Below, piece after piece: positions 55,388-64,000 of a DNA stretch of 64,000 nt. The DNA is from Gemmatimonadaceae bacterium (GTDB taxonomy: Bacteria > Gemmatimonadota > Gemmatimonadetes > Gemmatimonadales > Gemmatimonadaceae): NCBI GenBank assembly GCA_022843265.1, contig JALHNZ010000002.1, forward strand, positions 1 to 64,000. The letters are read 5' to 3'. The position numbers and the translations under genes were made by a program. The notes under the pieces were generated by a model. The model had not been told where the DNA came from. It saw nothing but the letters and a program-made list of their open reading frames with translations, and ran no database searches. The stretch's first letter is position 1. Each line of letters opens with the position of its first letter.

Positions 55388-56604
55388 TACGCCATCTTCG
55401 CTTGCAACCGGCGATCAAGTGCGTCAAGGAAATCTTCCGTGTTCAGATACGGCGCGTCCTTCGAAATCAGCAGCGACAGATCCTTTGTCATCTCGCCCGA
55501 TTCCACCGCGTCAATGCACACCGCTTCAAGAGCTTCCGCAAACGCGACGACATCAGGCGTGCCATCAAGCCGCCCGCGATGCGCGAGTCCACGCGTCCAC
55601 GCAAAGATGGACGCAATCGGATTCGTGGACGTCTTGTTGCCCTTCTGATGCTCGCGGAAATGACGCGTCACCGTGCCGTGCGCCGCTTCGGCTTCCATTG
55701 TTTTGCCGTCGGGCGTAAGCAGCACACTCGTCATGAGTCCGAGTGAACCAAAGCCCTGCGCCACAATGTCCGACTGCACGTCACCGTCGTAGTTCTTGCA
55801 CGCCCACACGTAGCCGCCTTCCCACTTGAGTGCGGCGGCCACCATGTCGTCAATCAAGCGGTGTTCGTACGTGAGCCCCTTGCTATCGAAATCCGCTTTG
55901 AACTCCTGCTCAAACACGTGCGCAAAAATGTCCTTGAACGCACCGTCGTACGCCTTGAGAATGGTGTTCTTGGTGCTCAGGTACACCGGATAGTTGCGCT
56001 GCAAACCATACGTAAAGCTGGCGCGCGCAAAATCACGAATCGAATCGTTGTAGTTGTACATGCCCATGGCCACACCACCGTCGGCGCCAAACTTGGCGAC
56101 TTCAAACTCCATGGGCGCGCTGCCATCCTGCGGCGTATACGTCATGGTGAGCGTGCCCGGACCGGCCACCTTGAAATCAGTGGCCTTGTACTGATCACCG
56201 TGCGCGTGACGTCCGACAACAATCGGCTTGGTCCACCCCGGCACGAGCTTGGGAATGTTCTTCATGATGATTGGCTCGCGGAAAATCACGCCGCCGAGGA
56301 TGTTGCGAATGGTGCCGTTCGGACTGCGCCACATCTTTTTCAGCTTGAACTCTTCCACGCGCGCCTCGTCGGGCGTGATGGTCGCGCACTTGACCGCCAC
56401 ACCGTGTTTCTTCGTGGCTTCGGCCGAATCAATCGTGACCTGATCGTTCGTGGCGTCGCGATGTTCAATGCCGAGATCGTAGTAGTCGATCTCAAGATCG
56501 AGGTACGGCAGGACGAGTTTGTCCTTGATGAACTTCCAGATGATGCGCGTCATCTCGTCGCCGTCCATCTCGACGATGGGATTCGCAACCTTGATCTTGG
56601 CCAT
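55387..56604 (-). CDS. icd: NADP-dependent isocitrate dehydrogenase, eukaryotic-type (IDH1-like)
   Basis: A 405-residue homodimeric isocitrate dehydrogenase of the type shared with mitochondrial and cytosolic eukaryotic enzymes and some bacteria, not the E. coli type. Markers: [17 protein letters not shown] at the N-terminus, the substrate motif [14 protein letters not shown] near residue 94, [16 protein letters not shown], and [17 protein letters not shown] near the C-terminus. It turns isocitrate into 2-oxoglutarate and makes NADPH in the citric acid cycle. A large nested palindrome lies 49 bp upstream of its start. Confidence 0.95.
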   Translation of the reverse strand: MAKIKVANPIVEMDGDEMTRIIWKFIKDKLVLPYLDLEIDYYDLGIEHRDATNDQVTIDSAEATKKHGVAVKCATITPDEARVEEFKLKKMWRSPNGTIRNILGGVIFREPIIMKNIPKLVPGWTKPIVVGRHAHGDQYKATDFKVAGPGTLTMTYTPQDGSAPMEFEVAKFGADGGVAMGMYNYNDSIRDFARASFTYGLQRNYPVYLSTKNTILKAYDGAFKDIFAHVFEQEFKADFDSKGLTYEHRLIDDMVAAALKWEGGYVWACKNYDGDVQSDIVAQGFGSLGLMTSVLLTPDGKTMEAEAAHGTVTRHFREHQKGNKTSTNPIASIFAWTRGLAHRGRLDGTPDVVAFAEALEAVCIDAVESGEMTKDLSLLISKDAPYLNTEDFLDALDRRLQAKMA

Positions 56605-56652
56605 GATGCGGTGTGTGGGAACTGGGGAGGGTCGTGGCGCGGGGGCGCGCCG

Positions 56653-56683
56653 TTTCAGCGAATAGTCCGACTATCCCCTGAAA
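56653..56683. promoter_or_regulatory. 31-bp nested palindrome upstream of icd
   Basis: TTTCAG (56653-56658), 3 bp, ATAGTC (56662-56667), c, GACTAT (56669-56674), 3 bp, CTGAAA (56678-56683): both inner and outer half sites are perfectly symmetric around 56668. It lies 49 bp upstream of the icd start on the minus strand and is a good candidate operator for a dimeric or tetrameric regulator of this citric acid cycle gene. Confidence 0.72.
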
Positions 56684-56779
56684 ATGCACAGGCGCAGCGA
56701 AAGGGGCCACCGGCCGGCGCACAATGAGTGCGGTCCAGTGACCCCGTCGCTCTGAGGAACTTCATCCGAGCGGCACCAA

Positions 56780-56797
56780 GGCGGGATTATCCCCGCC
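56780..56797. terminator. Short GC hairpin after the subtilase gene
   Basis: GGCGGG (56780-56785), loop attatc, CCCGCC (56792-56797) lies 20 bp beyond the S8 gene's stop on the minus strand. Without a U-tract it is only a weak terminator candidate. Confidence 0.45.
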
Positions 56798-56817
56798 CTC
56801 GTTCTGCGCCAGACGCC

Positions 56818-59514
56818 CTACATCAGGTTGATCGCCTCCATCTTGATTTTCTGGGCTTCGAGCTGTGCTTTGGTGGATGCCGGGTTACTGCGCACCAGTT
56901 CCGCTTCGGCGATCGCCGCGGCAAACGGTGTGTCCGGGATTTTGTCGCCGTTTGTGTCGACAAGATCGTTCCAGCCGTACGCGCCATTGGCAAAGTTGAT
57001 CCACGCCGCCAGCAGCTGCTGGTCGAGGATGAAGCGCATATCTCCGCCGCCGCCACTGTTCTGCAGTATCGCGCCTGCTTTGGAGAGCGTTGAGGCGTCG
57101 CGAATCTCGTTGTACACCGAGGAGAGCTGCGCCGCAATCTGCAGATAGCAGAGCAAAGCGCCTTCACCGACGGCGCTGCTGCGCACGTTCCGGTACTGCG
57201 TTTGCCAATACCCCGAGCTGCGTGCACGTCCTGAGTTACCGGCAATCACGACGTTTGCCGTTTGCGTTGTTACCCCGCCGTCGTCATCGGTGGCACGGAG
57301 CGAAATCTGCCTGAAGCAGGCCTGCGAGAAACTCTTGCTCTGCGCGTTGTTGAACGAGCGAGGGTTTACCGACGGGCTCAACGCGGGGTCCGGGTTCGGC
57401 GCAAGATTCAGTGACACTGCGGACGCCGTAGTGCCGTCCTTCCAGTCCCAAAGCAGTGACAGATCGTCGCTTCCGGGGTCTGTTGTGACTGAGCTGAATG
57501 CGGTCGGCGTATTGATCGACGTGAAGACCGTGGGCACACCGTTCACGAGCGTGGTGTTGTCTCCGCCCATGGTGACCGTTGGCTTCACATTGCTGATGTC
57601 CACTTCACGCTGCGCTGATCCTTTCGCACCGTCTTTGTCAGTGACCGACAGCTCCAAGGTGTACTTGCCATTGTCCCCGTACTGGCAACCCGAGGACGAC
57701 AGACTTCCTGTCACCTTTCCATTCACCACAGACAGGCTTCCCACCGTCACGGAGACAATTCGTTGCTCCCCACCGGCCAGTGTGTAGCACGTGGCATTCG
57801 CGGTGAACAGACCGTCATTCACGCCGGGGTCGGAAAGCGTGGCGTTGATGGCAATCGTTCCACCTTCATTCACCGTTGACATCTGGCCGGCGGCAAATGT
57901 CACCGTTGGCGCGACGTTCTTGACGTCGAGCTGAAAGGTTTTTGTGGACGACGCGCCGTAGTTGCTCGCGACGGTGATTGTGACCGTCTGGCTTTGCGCG
58001 GGGCCGTCCGATGTGACAAAGCTCCAGTTCCACGTGCCTGATGCGCCGAGACTGACCGTGCCCACAGACGCGCTAATCGACGCGACGACTCCCTGGGCGG
58101 CACTCGCGGTCCCGGAGTTTGTGGCCGTTGCACCTTCGTTCACGGTAACGGTGCCTGCGCCCACGCTGATGCTCGGTGGTGATTGCCCCGCCGCGAGCGC
58201 GGCCGCGAGATCAAGCCTCGGCGTGGTGACGGTCGCGCCGCCACTCTGATAGCTGATATCCACGCCTGTTGTTGTCATGCGTGCGAGCAGATCACCAACC
58301 CCCTCCGTTGGATACGCACTGCGAAGTACGGCAAAAGCGCCCGCGACATGCGGAGCGGCCATGGACGTACCATTAAAGCTCGCATACGTGTCGTTGTTGA
58401 TGGACGAGATCACATCCGTACCGATCGCGAACAAGTCCAACAAGACGCCGCGATCTGTACGATTTGCAAGTTGATCGGTGTCCGTCGTGTTGCCGACGGC
58501 CACCACGTTGCTGAGGCACGCAGGTAGCGACACGCCGTTCGTGTTGCTGTTGTTACCAGCGGCCGCAACGGGCATGATGTTGGCTGACAACAACGTCGAC
58601 ATGGCCACCACCAGCGACAAGTTGTTCGCATCGCATGCGACCGCGCTGGCGCCTCCTCCCAGACTCATGTTCAAACTGGCAATATTGTAGCTGTTGCGAA
58701 GCCCGTAGACGTAGTCGATACCAGCGATCACATCGCTCCAGCTGGTGAGGGTGCACGGCGCCGGACGCATGCCGCATGCGGAGTTCTCGCGATGAAACAC
58801 CTGCACGAGAATCAGATTCGCGTCGGGTGCGACGCCCGCGGATGGAGCGCCAGTAATGCCGGCGCCATTGCCCGCGGCAATGCCTGCGACATGCGAGCCG
58901 TGCGTGCACAGGTTATTCGCGCCGTTTGTACACGGTGTCACCTCGAGCGACGCGGAGTTTGGACCGGTCAATGATGTGACCTCACTGGGGCAGAGCGAGA
59001 CCCTGGTGCCGCCGGTCGGTTGCGAAAAACACGCTTCTTCAACAACGCGTCCGGCGAGAAACGGATGATCCCGATCGAATCCGTTATCGAGGACGGCAAT
59101 CGTCTGGCCCGCTCCGCGAAAACCAAGTGCGTGCACAGTGTTGATGCGCATCACCGCGAGGCTCTCATCGAGATCAATACCGAAAACCCCATCCTCATCG
59201 ATGCTTCGTACACCTTCAAGGGCCGCAATGCGGGCGCGCAGATCAGGAGAATCGGGGATGCGGAACGCCAACACGGGAAAGTTCCGATATTCCCGCGTGA
59301 TCGAGCCGCCGGCATCGACAATGGTCTGGATCAGCTGGGACTTGTTGTCACCGCGATCGAAGAACGTGACGAGAAGTGTTGCATTCGTCTGAGGGGTGAC
59401 ATCGGCGCGCACGGCGTTCTCGGGCTCCGTGGCAATCGGGCGGCGTTCAGTATCCTGACAGGCAGCCAGTAAAATCGCGCCTGTCACAAGCAGCAAAGAG
59501 CGGGTGTGACGCAT
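56818..59514 (-). CDS. S8 (subtilisin-like) serine peptidase lipoprotein with C-terminal Ig/PKD-like domains
   Basis: An 898-residue protein. The signal ends in the lipobox LLAAC (Cys19). An inhibitor-I9-like propeptide (residues about 45-115) precedes the catalytic domain, whose triad is Asp143 in IAVLDNGFD, His205 in CTHGSHVAGI and Ser384 in NGTSMAAPHV, with the oxyanion Asn321 in AAAGNNS. Cys pairs in inserted loops suggest disulfides. Residues about 450-760 form Ig/PKD-like repeats (NEGATATNSGTAS, FAAGQMSTVNEGGTIAI), followed by a helical C-terminal part. It probably digests proteins at the cell surface. The gene stands alone, with hairpins on both sides. Confidence 0.92.
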   Translation of the reverse strand: MRHTRSLLLVTGAILLAACQDTERRPIATEPENAVRADVTPQTNATLLVTFFDRGDNKSQLIQTIVDAGGSITREYRNFPVLAFRIPDSPDLRARIAALEGVRSIDEDGVFGIDLDESLAVMRINTVHALGFRGAGQTIAVLDNGFDRDHPFLAGRVVEEACFSQPTGGTRVSLCPSEVTSLTGPNSASLEVTPCTNGANNLCTHGSHVAGIAAGNGAGITGAPSAGVAPDANLILVQVFHRENSACGMRPAPCTLTSWSDVIAGIDYVYGLRNSYNIASLNMSLGGGASAVACDANNLSLVVAMSTLLSANIMPVAAAGNNSNTNGVSLPACLSNVVAVGNTTDTDQLANRTDRGVLLDLFAIGTDVISSINNDTYASFNGTSMAAPHVAGAFAVLRSAYPTEGVGDLLARMTTTGVDISYQSGGATVTTPRLDLAAALAAGQSPPSISVGAGTVTVNEGATATNSGTASAAQGVVASISASVGTVSLGASGTWNWSFVTSDGPAQSQTVTITVASNYGASSTKTFQLDVKNVAPTVTFAAGQMSTVNEGGTIAINATLSDPGVNDGLFTANATCYTLAGGEQRIVSVTVGSLSVVNGKVTGSLSSSGCQYGDNGKYTLELSVTDKDGAKGSAQREVDISNVKPTVTMGGDNTTLVNGVPTVFTSINTPTAFSSVTTDPGSDDLSLLWDWKDGTTASAVSLNLAPNPDPALSPSVNPRSFNNAQSKSFSQACFRQISLRATDDDGGVTTQTANVVIAGNSGRARSSGYWQTQYRNVRSSAVGEGALLCYLQIAAQLSSVYNEIRDASTLSKAGAILQNSGGGGDMRFILDQQLLAAWINFANGAYGWNDLVDTNGDKIPDTPFAAAIAEAELVRSNPASTKAQLEAQKIKMEAINLM

Positions 59515-59548
59515 GGTGAGAACTCCGGAGAGGCGAAGGAAGGCAGGC

Positions 59549-59579
59549 TCCGGAGCAGCAGCACTGCTGCCACTCCGGA
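59549..59579. other. Hairpin between two minus-strand exported-protein genes
   Basis: TCCGGAG (59549-59555) and CAGCAG (59556-59561) pair with CTGCTG (59564-59569) and CTCCGGA (59573-59579), with a 2-base loop and a 3-base bulge. CTCCGGAG recurs at 59523-59530, near the subtilase start. It may end transcription of the upstream gene or form structure in the subtilase leader. Confidence 0.5.
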
Positions 59580-59648
59580 CGCTTCAATCGCGCAATCCGG
59601 GCGCGAAAGCGGACATGAGTCCGCGAACGCACGCGCTCAAACGCTTTC

Positions 59649-60419
59649 CTACACCGTGAAAATCGCGATCACGCCGCAGTTGGGGTTTCCGTCAATCAGC
59701 TGCAGTTGCGCCGGAATCGTGCTCGCGCTGCGATAGGCAATCAGCAACTTGATAAACTGCGGCGACATGTCGTTGATATTGAATCCGCGCGCGACTTGGC
59801 CATCGAGGAAGATCGTTGGCAAACAACGCCCTCGGCTGCCCACTACACGACTCCCGTTGCCGCTGCCGACGACCGTAAACCCCGGTTGCGTGAGAAACAG
59901 ATCGCTCACGAACAGCGGCGACCGATTGATGATATCTTCTTCCGTAATCACGTTGCCGAACCGAGACGCTTCAATGGCCAGCGCAAAACGCCGTAGCTCG
60001 CGCTCCAGCATGGCGTCTGATCGCTTCTGAATCTTGACGCTGTCCTTGTCGGCGCCGATTTCTTCAAGCAGCACGCCGAGCGTGGAACCGAGTTTGAAGC
60101 GCAACAGATCAGCGCTGCCGCGATAGCCGTGTTTACGCACGCCGTAGTAGTACAGGCCGTACGACACGTCGGGCACGGTGAACATGCCGTCGCTGTCTGT
60201 AAACACCCCGTCCGAAAACTTGTTGACCAGCACCTCGGCGCCGGCGACCGGTGCGCCTGACTCGTCGGTCACGCGCCCCGTAAGCGGCGCCTGCGCCGCC
60301 AAGAGCGACGGCGCCACGGCGAGCGCCGCACTCACCAGAATCGTCAGGGCACGAAGACGGACGCGAGACTGCCCCACGGTGACACCGAGCCGGCCTGCCA
60401 ATGCGGCCATCCGTTGCAT
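59649..60419 (-). CDS. Exported protein with carboxypeptidase-regulatory-like and plug-like domains
   Basis: A 256-residue exported protein. After a signal (LTILVSAALAVAPSLLAAQ) comes a CarboxypepD_reg domain (LTGRVTDESGAPVAGAEVLV, FTDSDGMFTVPDVSYG) and a C-terminal part like a TonB-receptor plug (NVITEEDIINRSPLFVSDLF, CLPTIFLDGQVARGFNINDM), but with no barrel. It has two Cys (GRCLPTI, NPNCGVI). I chose ATG 60419, spaced 6 bp from GGGAG; 60425 and 60410 are alternatives and the frame is open further upstream. Similar short 'plug-only' proteins occur in this phylum; the role is unknown. Confidence 0.72.
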   Translation of the reverse strand: MQRMAALAGRLGVTVGQSRVRLRALTILVSAALAVAPSLLAAQAPLTGRVTDESGAPVAGAEVLVNKFSDGVFTDSDGMFTVPDVSYGLYYYGVRKHGYRGSADLLRFKLGSTLGVLLEEIGADKDSVKIQKRSDAMLERELRRFALAIEASRFGNVITEEDIINRSPLFVSDLFLTQPGFTVVGSGNGSRVVGSRGRCLPTIFLDGQVARGFNINDMSPQFIKLLIAYRSASTIPAQLQLIDGNPNCGVIAIFTV

Positions 60420-60988
60420 GACCATCTCCCGCGTTGCGAACGCGCCTCGAGCCTGCAGTGAGTGCCAGCGGAGAGCGTGGAGATGCCCTCGAACGGGCGG
60501 ATCGCACAGCACTCGTTGTTGAGTGCGTGCGGTGACGCTCATTACACGGGTGGGCCGTCGGAGTGCCTTGGTGTCAGGAAGGTGGGCACTCAAGCTTCGG
60601 GCGTTAGGTTTCAGGTAAATAGTACAACTGGCTTTATTGTGTCGCTTTTTTGCACCGTAACTGTCTTTAAATATTGACCACCTGTGTCGAATTCCTCTCG
60701 TCCGGTCCAAAGCCAATGCGGCACCGGATGGCCCGTCGGCCCTCCGATGGCACATTCTTTTGGCCTGCGCCCTTAACGTTGCAGGTACTCGGCGGTCTGG
60801 ACTATCACCACGTGTGAGTCCCTCCTGCCGCTCCGTCACACGCCCCGGTGTCTGGTCCCATCGTGCCGCACAATCCGGTTCGCGTGCGGTACGTTCTCAT
60901 GTGTGGTGCCTGTCGACGGGCTCCTGCGCGCTGCCAGACGGCGCACCCGGTGCCAGCGCGATTGCCACGCAGTACGTAATGAAACGCC
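60420..60988. other. Intergenic region with an AT-rich patch
   Basis: About 570 bp between divergent genes without a convincing coding sequence. An AT-rich patch at about 60610-60690 (contains ggctttattgtgtcgctttt and ctttaaatattgacc) stands out from the GC-rich surroundings and is a likely promoter area for one or both flanking genes. No clear operator was found. Confidence 0.5.
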
Positions 60989-63280
60989 GTGCCCTCCTTC
61001 CTCGAATCCTTCCTTACCTTCCTGTTCAAGTACTCGCCCCGCGTTTACGAACGCGGTGAGTTTGTACTGACCCCGGTCCTGCCAGTCGCGCTGATTCTCG
61101 CCGGCGCCGTGGCGGTGCTGGTCATGGTGGGACTGCTCTACTCGCGCCTGCAATCCGTGCGGCCGGTAGATCGGGCCGTGCTGGGCACGCTGCGGGCGGT
61201 GGCCTTGCTCGTGGTGCTGGCGTGCCTGCTGCGGCCGGCGCTTGTCGTGGCGTCTGCAGTGCCGCAGCGCAATGTGCTCGCGATTTTGCTCGACGATTCA
61301 CGCAGCCAGCGCATTGCCGATATGGACGGCCGCACGCGTTTGGCCGCGATGCAATCCACCTTTGCTGATTCAAGCGCGCTGGTGCGCGCGCTGGCACAAA
61401 AGTTTGCGCTACGGTTCATTCGTTTTGGCGCCGATACACGCAGCATCGATAGTGTCACTGGGCTGCAGGCCACGAGTTCGCGCACCGATATCGCCCACGC
61501 ACTAGACGCCACGCGCCAGGAACTCACGGGCGTGCCCTTGGCGGGCATTGTGGTGGTATCAGACGGCGCCGACAATGGTGGCGGCGATCTTGATGCCGCG
61601 CTGCTTGGACTGCGCGCGCGCAAGGTGCCTGTGTACACCGTGGGCGTTGGGCAGGAACGCTTTGAGCGCGATGTGGCCGTTGAACGCGTGACCGCTTCTT
61701 CAAATGCGCTCGCTGGCGGCACCGTGCTCGTAGATGCATCGGTACGTTTGCGCGGCACCGGAAGCGACGCAATCACCGTGACGGCTGAAGCGGACGGACG
61801 CATCGTTGCGACGGAAAATGTGCGCGCGCCCAAGAATGGCGATGTGGTTGCCGTCCGGCTTCGTGTACCACCGCTTCCGGCCGGCACGTATCGCCTCTCG
61901 GTTCGCGCGACACCCATGGCCAACGAGTTGGTGCCCGAGAACAATGTGGCCCACACGGTGCTGCAAGTGCGCCGCGGTCCGGATCGTGTTCTTTATATAG
62001 AAGGCGAACCGCGTCCTGAGTTTGCGTTTCTTCGCCGAGCGATTGCCGCCGACAGCGGACTGCAGCTGGTGGGCTTGCTGCGCAGTGCAGAAGGCAAGTT
62101 CCTTCGGCTTGGCGTGAAGGACAGTCTTGAGCTGCTCACCGGATTTCCATCCACGCGCGAAGAGCTCTTCGGCTATCGCGCGCTCGTGATTGGTAGCATT
62201 GAAGCGTCGTTCTTCACCGGCGATCAGCTCCGCATGCTGGCCGACTTTGTGAATGTACGCGGTGGTGGATTGTTGGCGCTTGGTGGACGCAGTTCGCTCA
62301 CCGAAGGCGGATATCGCGGCACACCATTCGCTGATGTACTGCCGATTTCGCTTGACCGCGCGCCGAGGAATGTTGACGTAGCGCCTGTTGCGTACACGTT
62401 GCGGCCCACCGCTGCTGGTCGATCACACGCTGCACTGCAAATCGCCGACAACGACGCAGCATCCACAGAGAAGTGGACCAAACTGCCACCGCTCACGGCC
62501 GTCAACGCACTCGGTGCACTGCGACCTGGCGCCACGTCACTGCTGAGCGGCCGTGCAGGTGAAGGTACGAGCGAACAACCACTATTGGCGTATCATCGGT
62601 ATGGACGTGGTATCGGGGCGATTTTTGGGGTGCAGGATTCGTGGCTGTGGCGTATGCACGCCGATATGGCGGTGGAAGACCAGACGCATCTCACACTCTG
62701 GCGCCAGTTGCTGCGCTGGTTGGTGGACGGCGTGCCCGACCGGATTGCTGTGGCAGCGTCTCCAGATCGCGTTGGCACATCCGAACCCGTAGCCATTCGC
62801 GCGCAAATCGCCGACGAATCGTTTCTGGATGTCAACGACGCCACAGTGAGCACCACCGTGATTTCGCCCACTGGCGTGGCGACAGATGTTGGACTCGACT
62901 GGTCGGTACGCGCTGACGGTGTGTACAGTGGCCGTTTCGTGCCCACCGAAACCGGAGTGCACACACTTGCGACGCAGGTGGTGCGTGGACGCGATACGTT
63001 GCGCACCACCAACGGTACGCTGCTGGTAGACGATGCGGACGCCGACGTGACACAAGCCGAGCAGCGTGTTGCACTGCTGCGTCGCGTGGCGCAGGAAACG
63101 GGTGGGCGCTACGTGCCGCTCGCTGACGCCGCGCGCCTTGAGGACGATGTGTCGTACACAGAAGCGGGTGTTGTAGTACGTGATACGAAGGACCTCTGGG
63201 ACATGCCAGCGGTATTCCTGTTGCTAGCGCTGTGCCTCGGCGCGGAGTGGACCTGGCGTCGCTGGCGGGGGTTGGCATGA
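60989..63280 (+). CDS. Large membrane protein with VWA-like and glutamine-amidotransferase-like domains
   Basis: A 763-residue inner-membrane protein. Two N-terminal helices (LPVALILAGAVAVLVMVGLL, and LGTLRAVALLVVLACLL) are followed by a VWA-like domain starting VLAILLDDSRSQRIAD and continuing GIVVVSDGADNGGGDLD, a CARDB/Ig-like domain, and a class-I glutamine-amidotransferase-like segment (FADFVNVRGGGLLALGGRSS) without a catalytic Cys. One helix is at the C-terminus (MPAVFLLLALCLGAEWTW). This layout is that of proteins found in MoxR/BatA-type operons. The GTG at 60989 starts the first helix region well. It overlaps the next gene by 4 bp. Confidence 0.83.
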   Translation: MPSFLESFLTFLFKYSPRVYERGEFVLTPVLPVALILAGAVAVLVMVGLLYSRLQSVRPVDRAVLGTLRAVALLVVLACLLRPALVVASAVPQRNVLAILLDDSRSQRIADMDGRTRLAAMQSTFADSSALVRALAQKFALRFIRFGADTRSIDSVTGLQATSSRTDIAHALDATRQELTGVPLAGIVVVSDGADNGGGDLDAALLGLRARKVPVYTVGVGQERFERDVAVERVTASSNALAGGTVLVDASVRLRGTGSDAITVTAEADGRIVATENVRAPKNGDVVAVRLRVPPLPAGTYRLSVRATPMANELVPENNVAHTVLQVRRGPDRVLYIEGEPRPEFAFLRRAIAADSGLQLVGLLRSAEGKFLRLGVKDSLELLTGFPSTREELFGYRALVIGSIEASFFTGDQLRMLADFVNVRGGGLLALGGRSSLTEGGYRGTPFADVLPISLDRAPRNVDVAPVAYTLRPTAAGRSHAALQIADNDAASTEKWTKLPPLTAVNALGALRPGATSLLSGRAGEGTSEQPLLAYHRYGRGIGAIFGVQDSWLWRMHADMAVEDQTHLTLWRQLLRWLVDGVPDRIAVAASPDRVGTSEPVAIRAQIADESFLDVNDATVSTTVISPTGVATDVGLDWSVRADGVYSGRFVPTETGVHTLATQVVRGRDTLRTTNGTLLVDDADADVTQAEQRVALLRRVAQETGGRYVPLADAARLEDDVSYTEAGVVVRDTKDLWDMPAVFLLLALCLGAEWTWRRWRGLA

Positions 63281-64000
63281 CACGGATTTCAGTGGTTCGC
63301 GCAACGGTGTTTGCGGCGATTGTGTGCGTGGCGAATGCGTTTGCACCGACGGCGCACGCGCAGCAGCAACACGCCATCATCATTACTGGCCTGGGTGGTG
63401 AACCCGCGTATCGCGATGCGTTCTTTGGCGCGGCGGTGCTGCTTCACGATGTCGCCAAAACCAAATGGAATGTGGCCGACTCCAGTTTGATCGTGCTCAC
63501 AGAAGATGCAACGCGTGACAGCAAGCGCTTTCGTGGCAAGTCTACCAAGGAAGCAGTGGCGGCCGCGTTTGCCACGATCGGTCGACGTGCAAAGCCTGGC
63601 GATGTGGTCTTTGTCTTTCTGCACGGCCACGGCAGTGGTCAGGGTGCGGAATCGCGCGTGAATTTGCCCGGACCCGATCCGAGCGCTGCCGACTACAACA
63701 TGTGGCTCGCCGGCTTTGCGCAGCAGACCGTGGTGTTTGTGAATGCGGCCAGCGCCAGCGGTGATTTTGTCCGCGTGCTCGCAGGCCCGCGTCGCGTGAT
63801 TCTGACCGCCACCAAGAGCAGTGTGGAGCGCAACGACACCCGCTTTGCCACGTATTTTGTGCGAGGCCTTAACTCGGGTGAGGCAGACGCGAACAAAGAC
63901 GGCCGTATCTCCGTACTTGAGTCGTTCGCGTTTGCGCAGCGCGAAGTTGCCCGCGAGTACGAAACAGACAGTCGCATGCTCACCGAGCACGCCATACTGA
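63277..64000 (+). CDS. Exported caspase/legumain-fold (C13-like) protein, C-terminus missing
   Basis: The first 241 residues of an exported protein; the rest lies beyond the window. The signal is cut after PTAHAQ. The domain has the C13/caspase-like order: HAIIITGLGGEPAYRDAFFG, then KPGDVVFVFLHGHGSG (with the expected catalytic His) and QQTVVFVNAASASGDFVRVL, where a Cys is normally found before 'SxSG'-type residues but Ala-Ala-Ser stands here. The following RVILTATKSSVERNDTRFAT segment is conserved in bacterial relatives. An EF-hand-like acidic stretch (EADANKDGRISVLE) comes near the end. It is coupled (ATGA) to the VWA protein and may act as its partner. Confidence 0.8.
   Translation, partial: MTRISVVRATVFAAIVCVANAFAPTAHAQQQHAIIITGLGGEPAYRDAFFGAAVLLHDVAKTKWNVADSSLIVLTEDATRDSKRFRGKSTKEAVAAAFATIGRRAKPGDVVFVFLHGHGSGQGAESRVNLPGPDPSAADYNMWLAGFAQQTVVFVNAASASGDFVRVLAGPRRVILTATKSSVERNDTRFATYFVRGLNSGEADANKDGRISVLESFAFAQREVAREYETDSRMLTEHAIL

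Noticed and set aside
60603-60609. GTTAGGT as another integron core site
   Set aside because: It fits GTTRRRY but has no partner core, no attC-like flank and no cassette-type gene next to it.
1-64000. tRNA or rRNA genes, prophage or complete insertion sequence
   Set aside because: No tRNA cloverleaf, rRNA segment, transposase or phage structural gene was recognised on either strand.

Overview
The window is a high-GC, gene-dense stretch of bacterial chromosome. The mix of genes points to a Gemmatimonadota-like, diderm, soil-type organism: several 6-bladed beta-propeller lipoproteins with a GxGPGE motif, a TonB-dependent receptor with an N-terminal carboxypeptidase-regulatory domain, ECF sigma/anti-sigma pairs, secreted S8 and S9 peptidases, and two RND efflux operons with TolC-type channels. 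This placement is inferred from gene content; there is no rRNA marker. I see no rRNA, tRNA, CRISPR array, prophage or complete insertion sequence. Many neighbouring genes overlap by ATGA, so translational coupling is the rule.

Layout. 1-3890: a minus-strand TetR - TolC - adaptor - RND efflux operon (RND gene cut by the window edge) behind a two-site operator, with a divergent quinone oxidoreductase. 5281-6912: release factor 3. 7010-22274: about 15 kb of plus-strand genes: S9 peptidase, XdhC and a MobA-like nucleotidyltransferase, a MerA-like flavoprotein with a TVP38 membrane protein, an ECF sigma factor with a zinc-finger anti-sigma factor, a TonB receptor, then a substrate-binding protein, two permeases, an ATPase and a CDP-alcohol phosphatidyltransferase in the order of E. 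coli ynjB-C-D-F. 22510-28944: a second RND operon under a GbsR/MarR-type repressor. 29028-31410: a lipoprotein, an acyl desaturase and its TetR regulator with a perfect operator.

32156-36421: ECF sigma factor, membrane anti-sigma candidate and two tandem exported HEAT-repeat paralogues. 36533-40114: beta-propeller lipoprotein, Lon-N-domain protein and a HEAT-cyclophilin fusion. 40273-45926: gamma-glutamyltransferase, zinc-ribbon membrane protein, UspA and a CPA2 antiporter. 46337-49351: BlaI-like repressor, BlaR1-like M56 protease lacking a penicillin sensor, and a beta-propeller, behind a clear promoter and palindromic operator.

49506-53626 is the accessory part: a ParE/RelE toxin-antitoxin pair with a sequence remnant 3.4 kb away, a beta-propeller and an S1 protease that both look frameshifted, a DsbA-like protein, and a DUF433/DUF5615 pair bounded by sequences resembling integron cassette ends. 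54049-64000: exported proteins with regulatory-like domains, eukaryotic-type NADP isocitrate dehydrogenase behind a 31-bp nested palindrome, an S8 subtilase lipoprotein, a large VWA-like membrane protein and the start of a caspase/legumain-fold protein that seems to lack its cysteine.

The candidates I consider most worth following are the sigma-controlled TonB/Ynj-type import locus (11460-22274), the BlaI/BlaR1-like switch driving a beta-propeller, the sigma/anti-sigma/HEAT operon, and the small mobile or decaying region at 46-54 kb.
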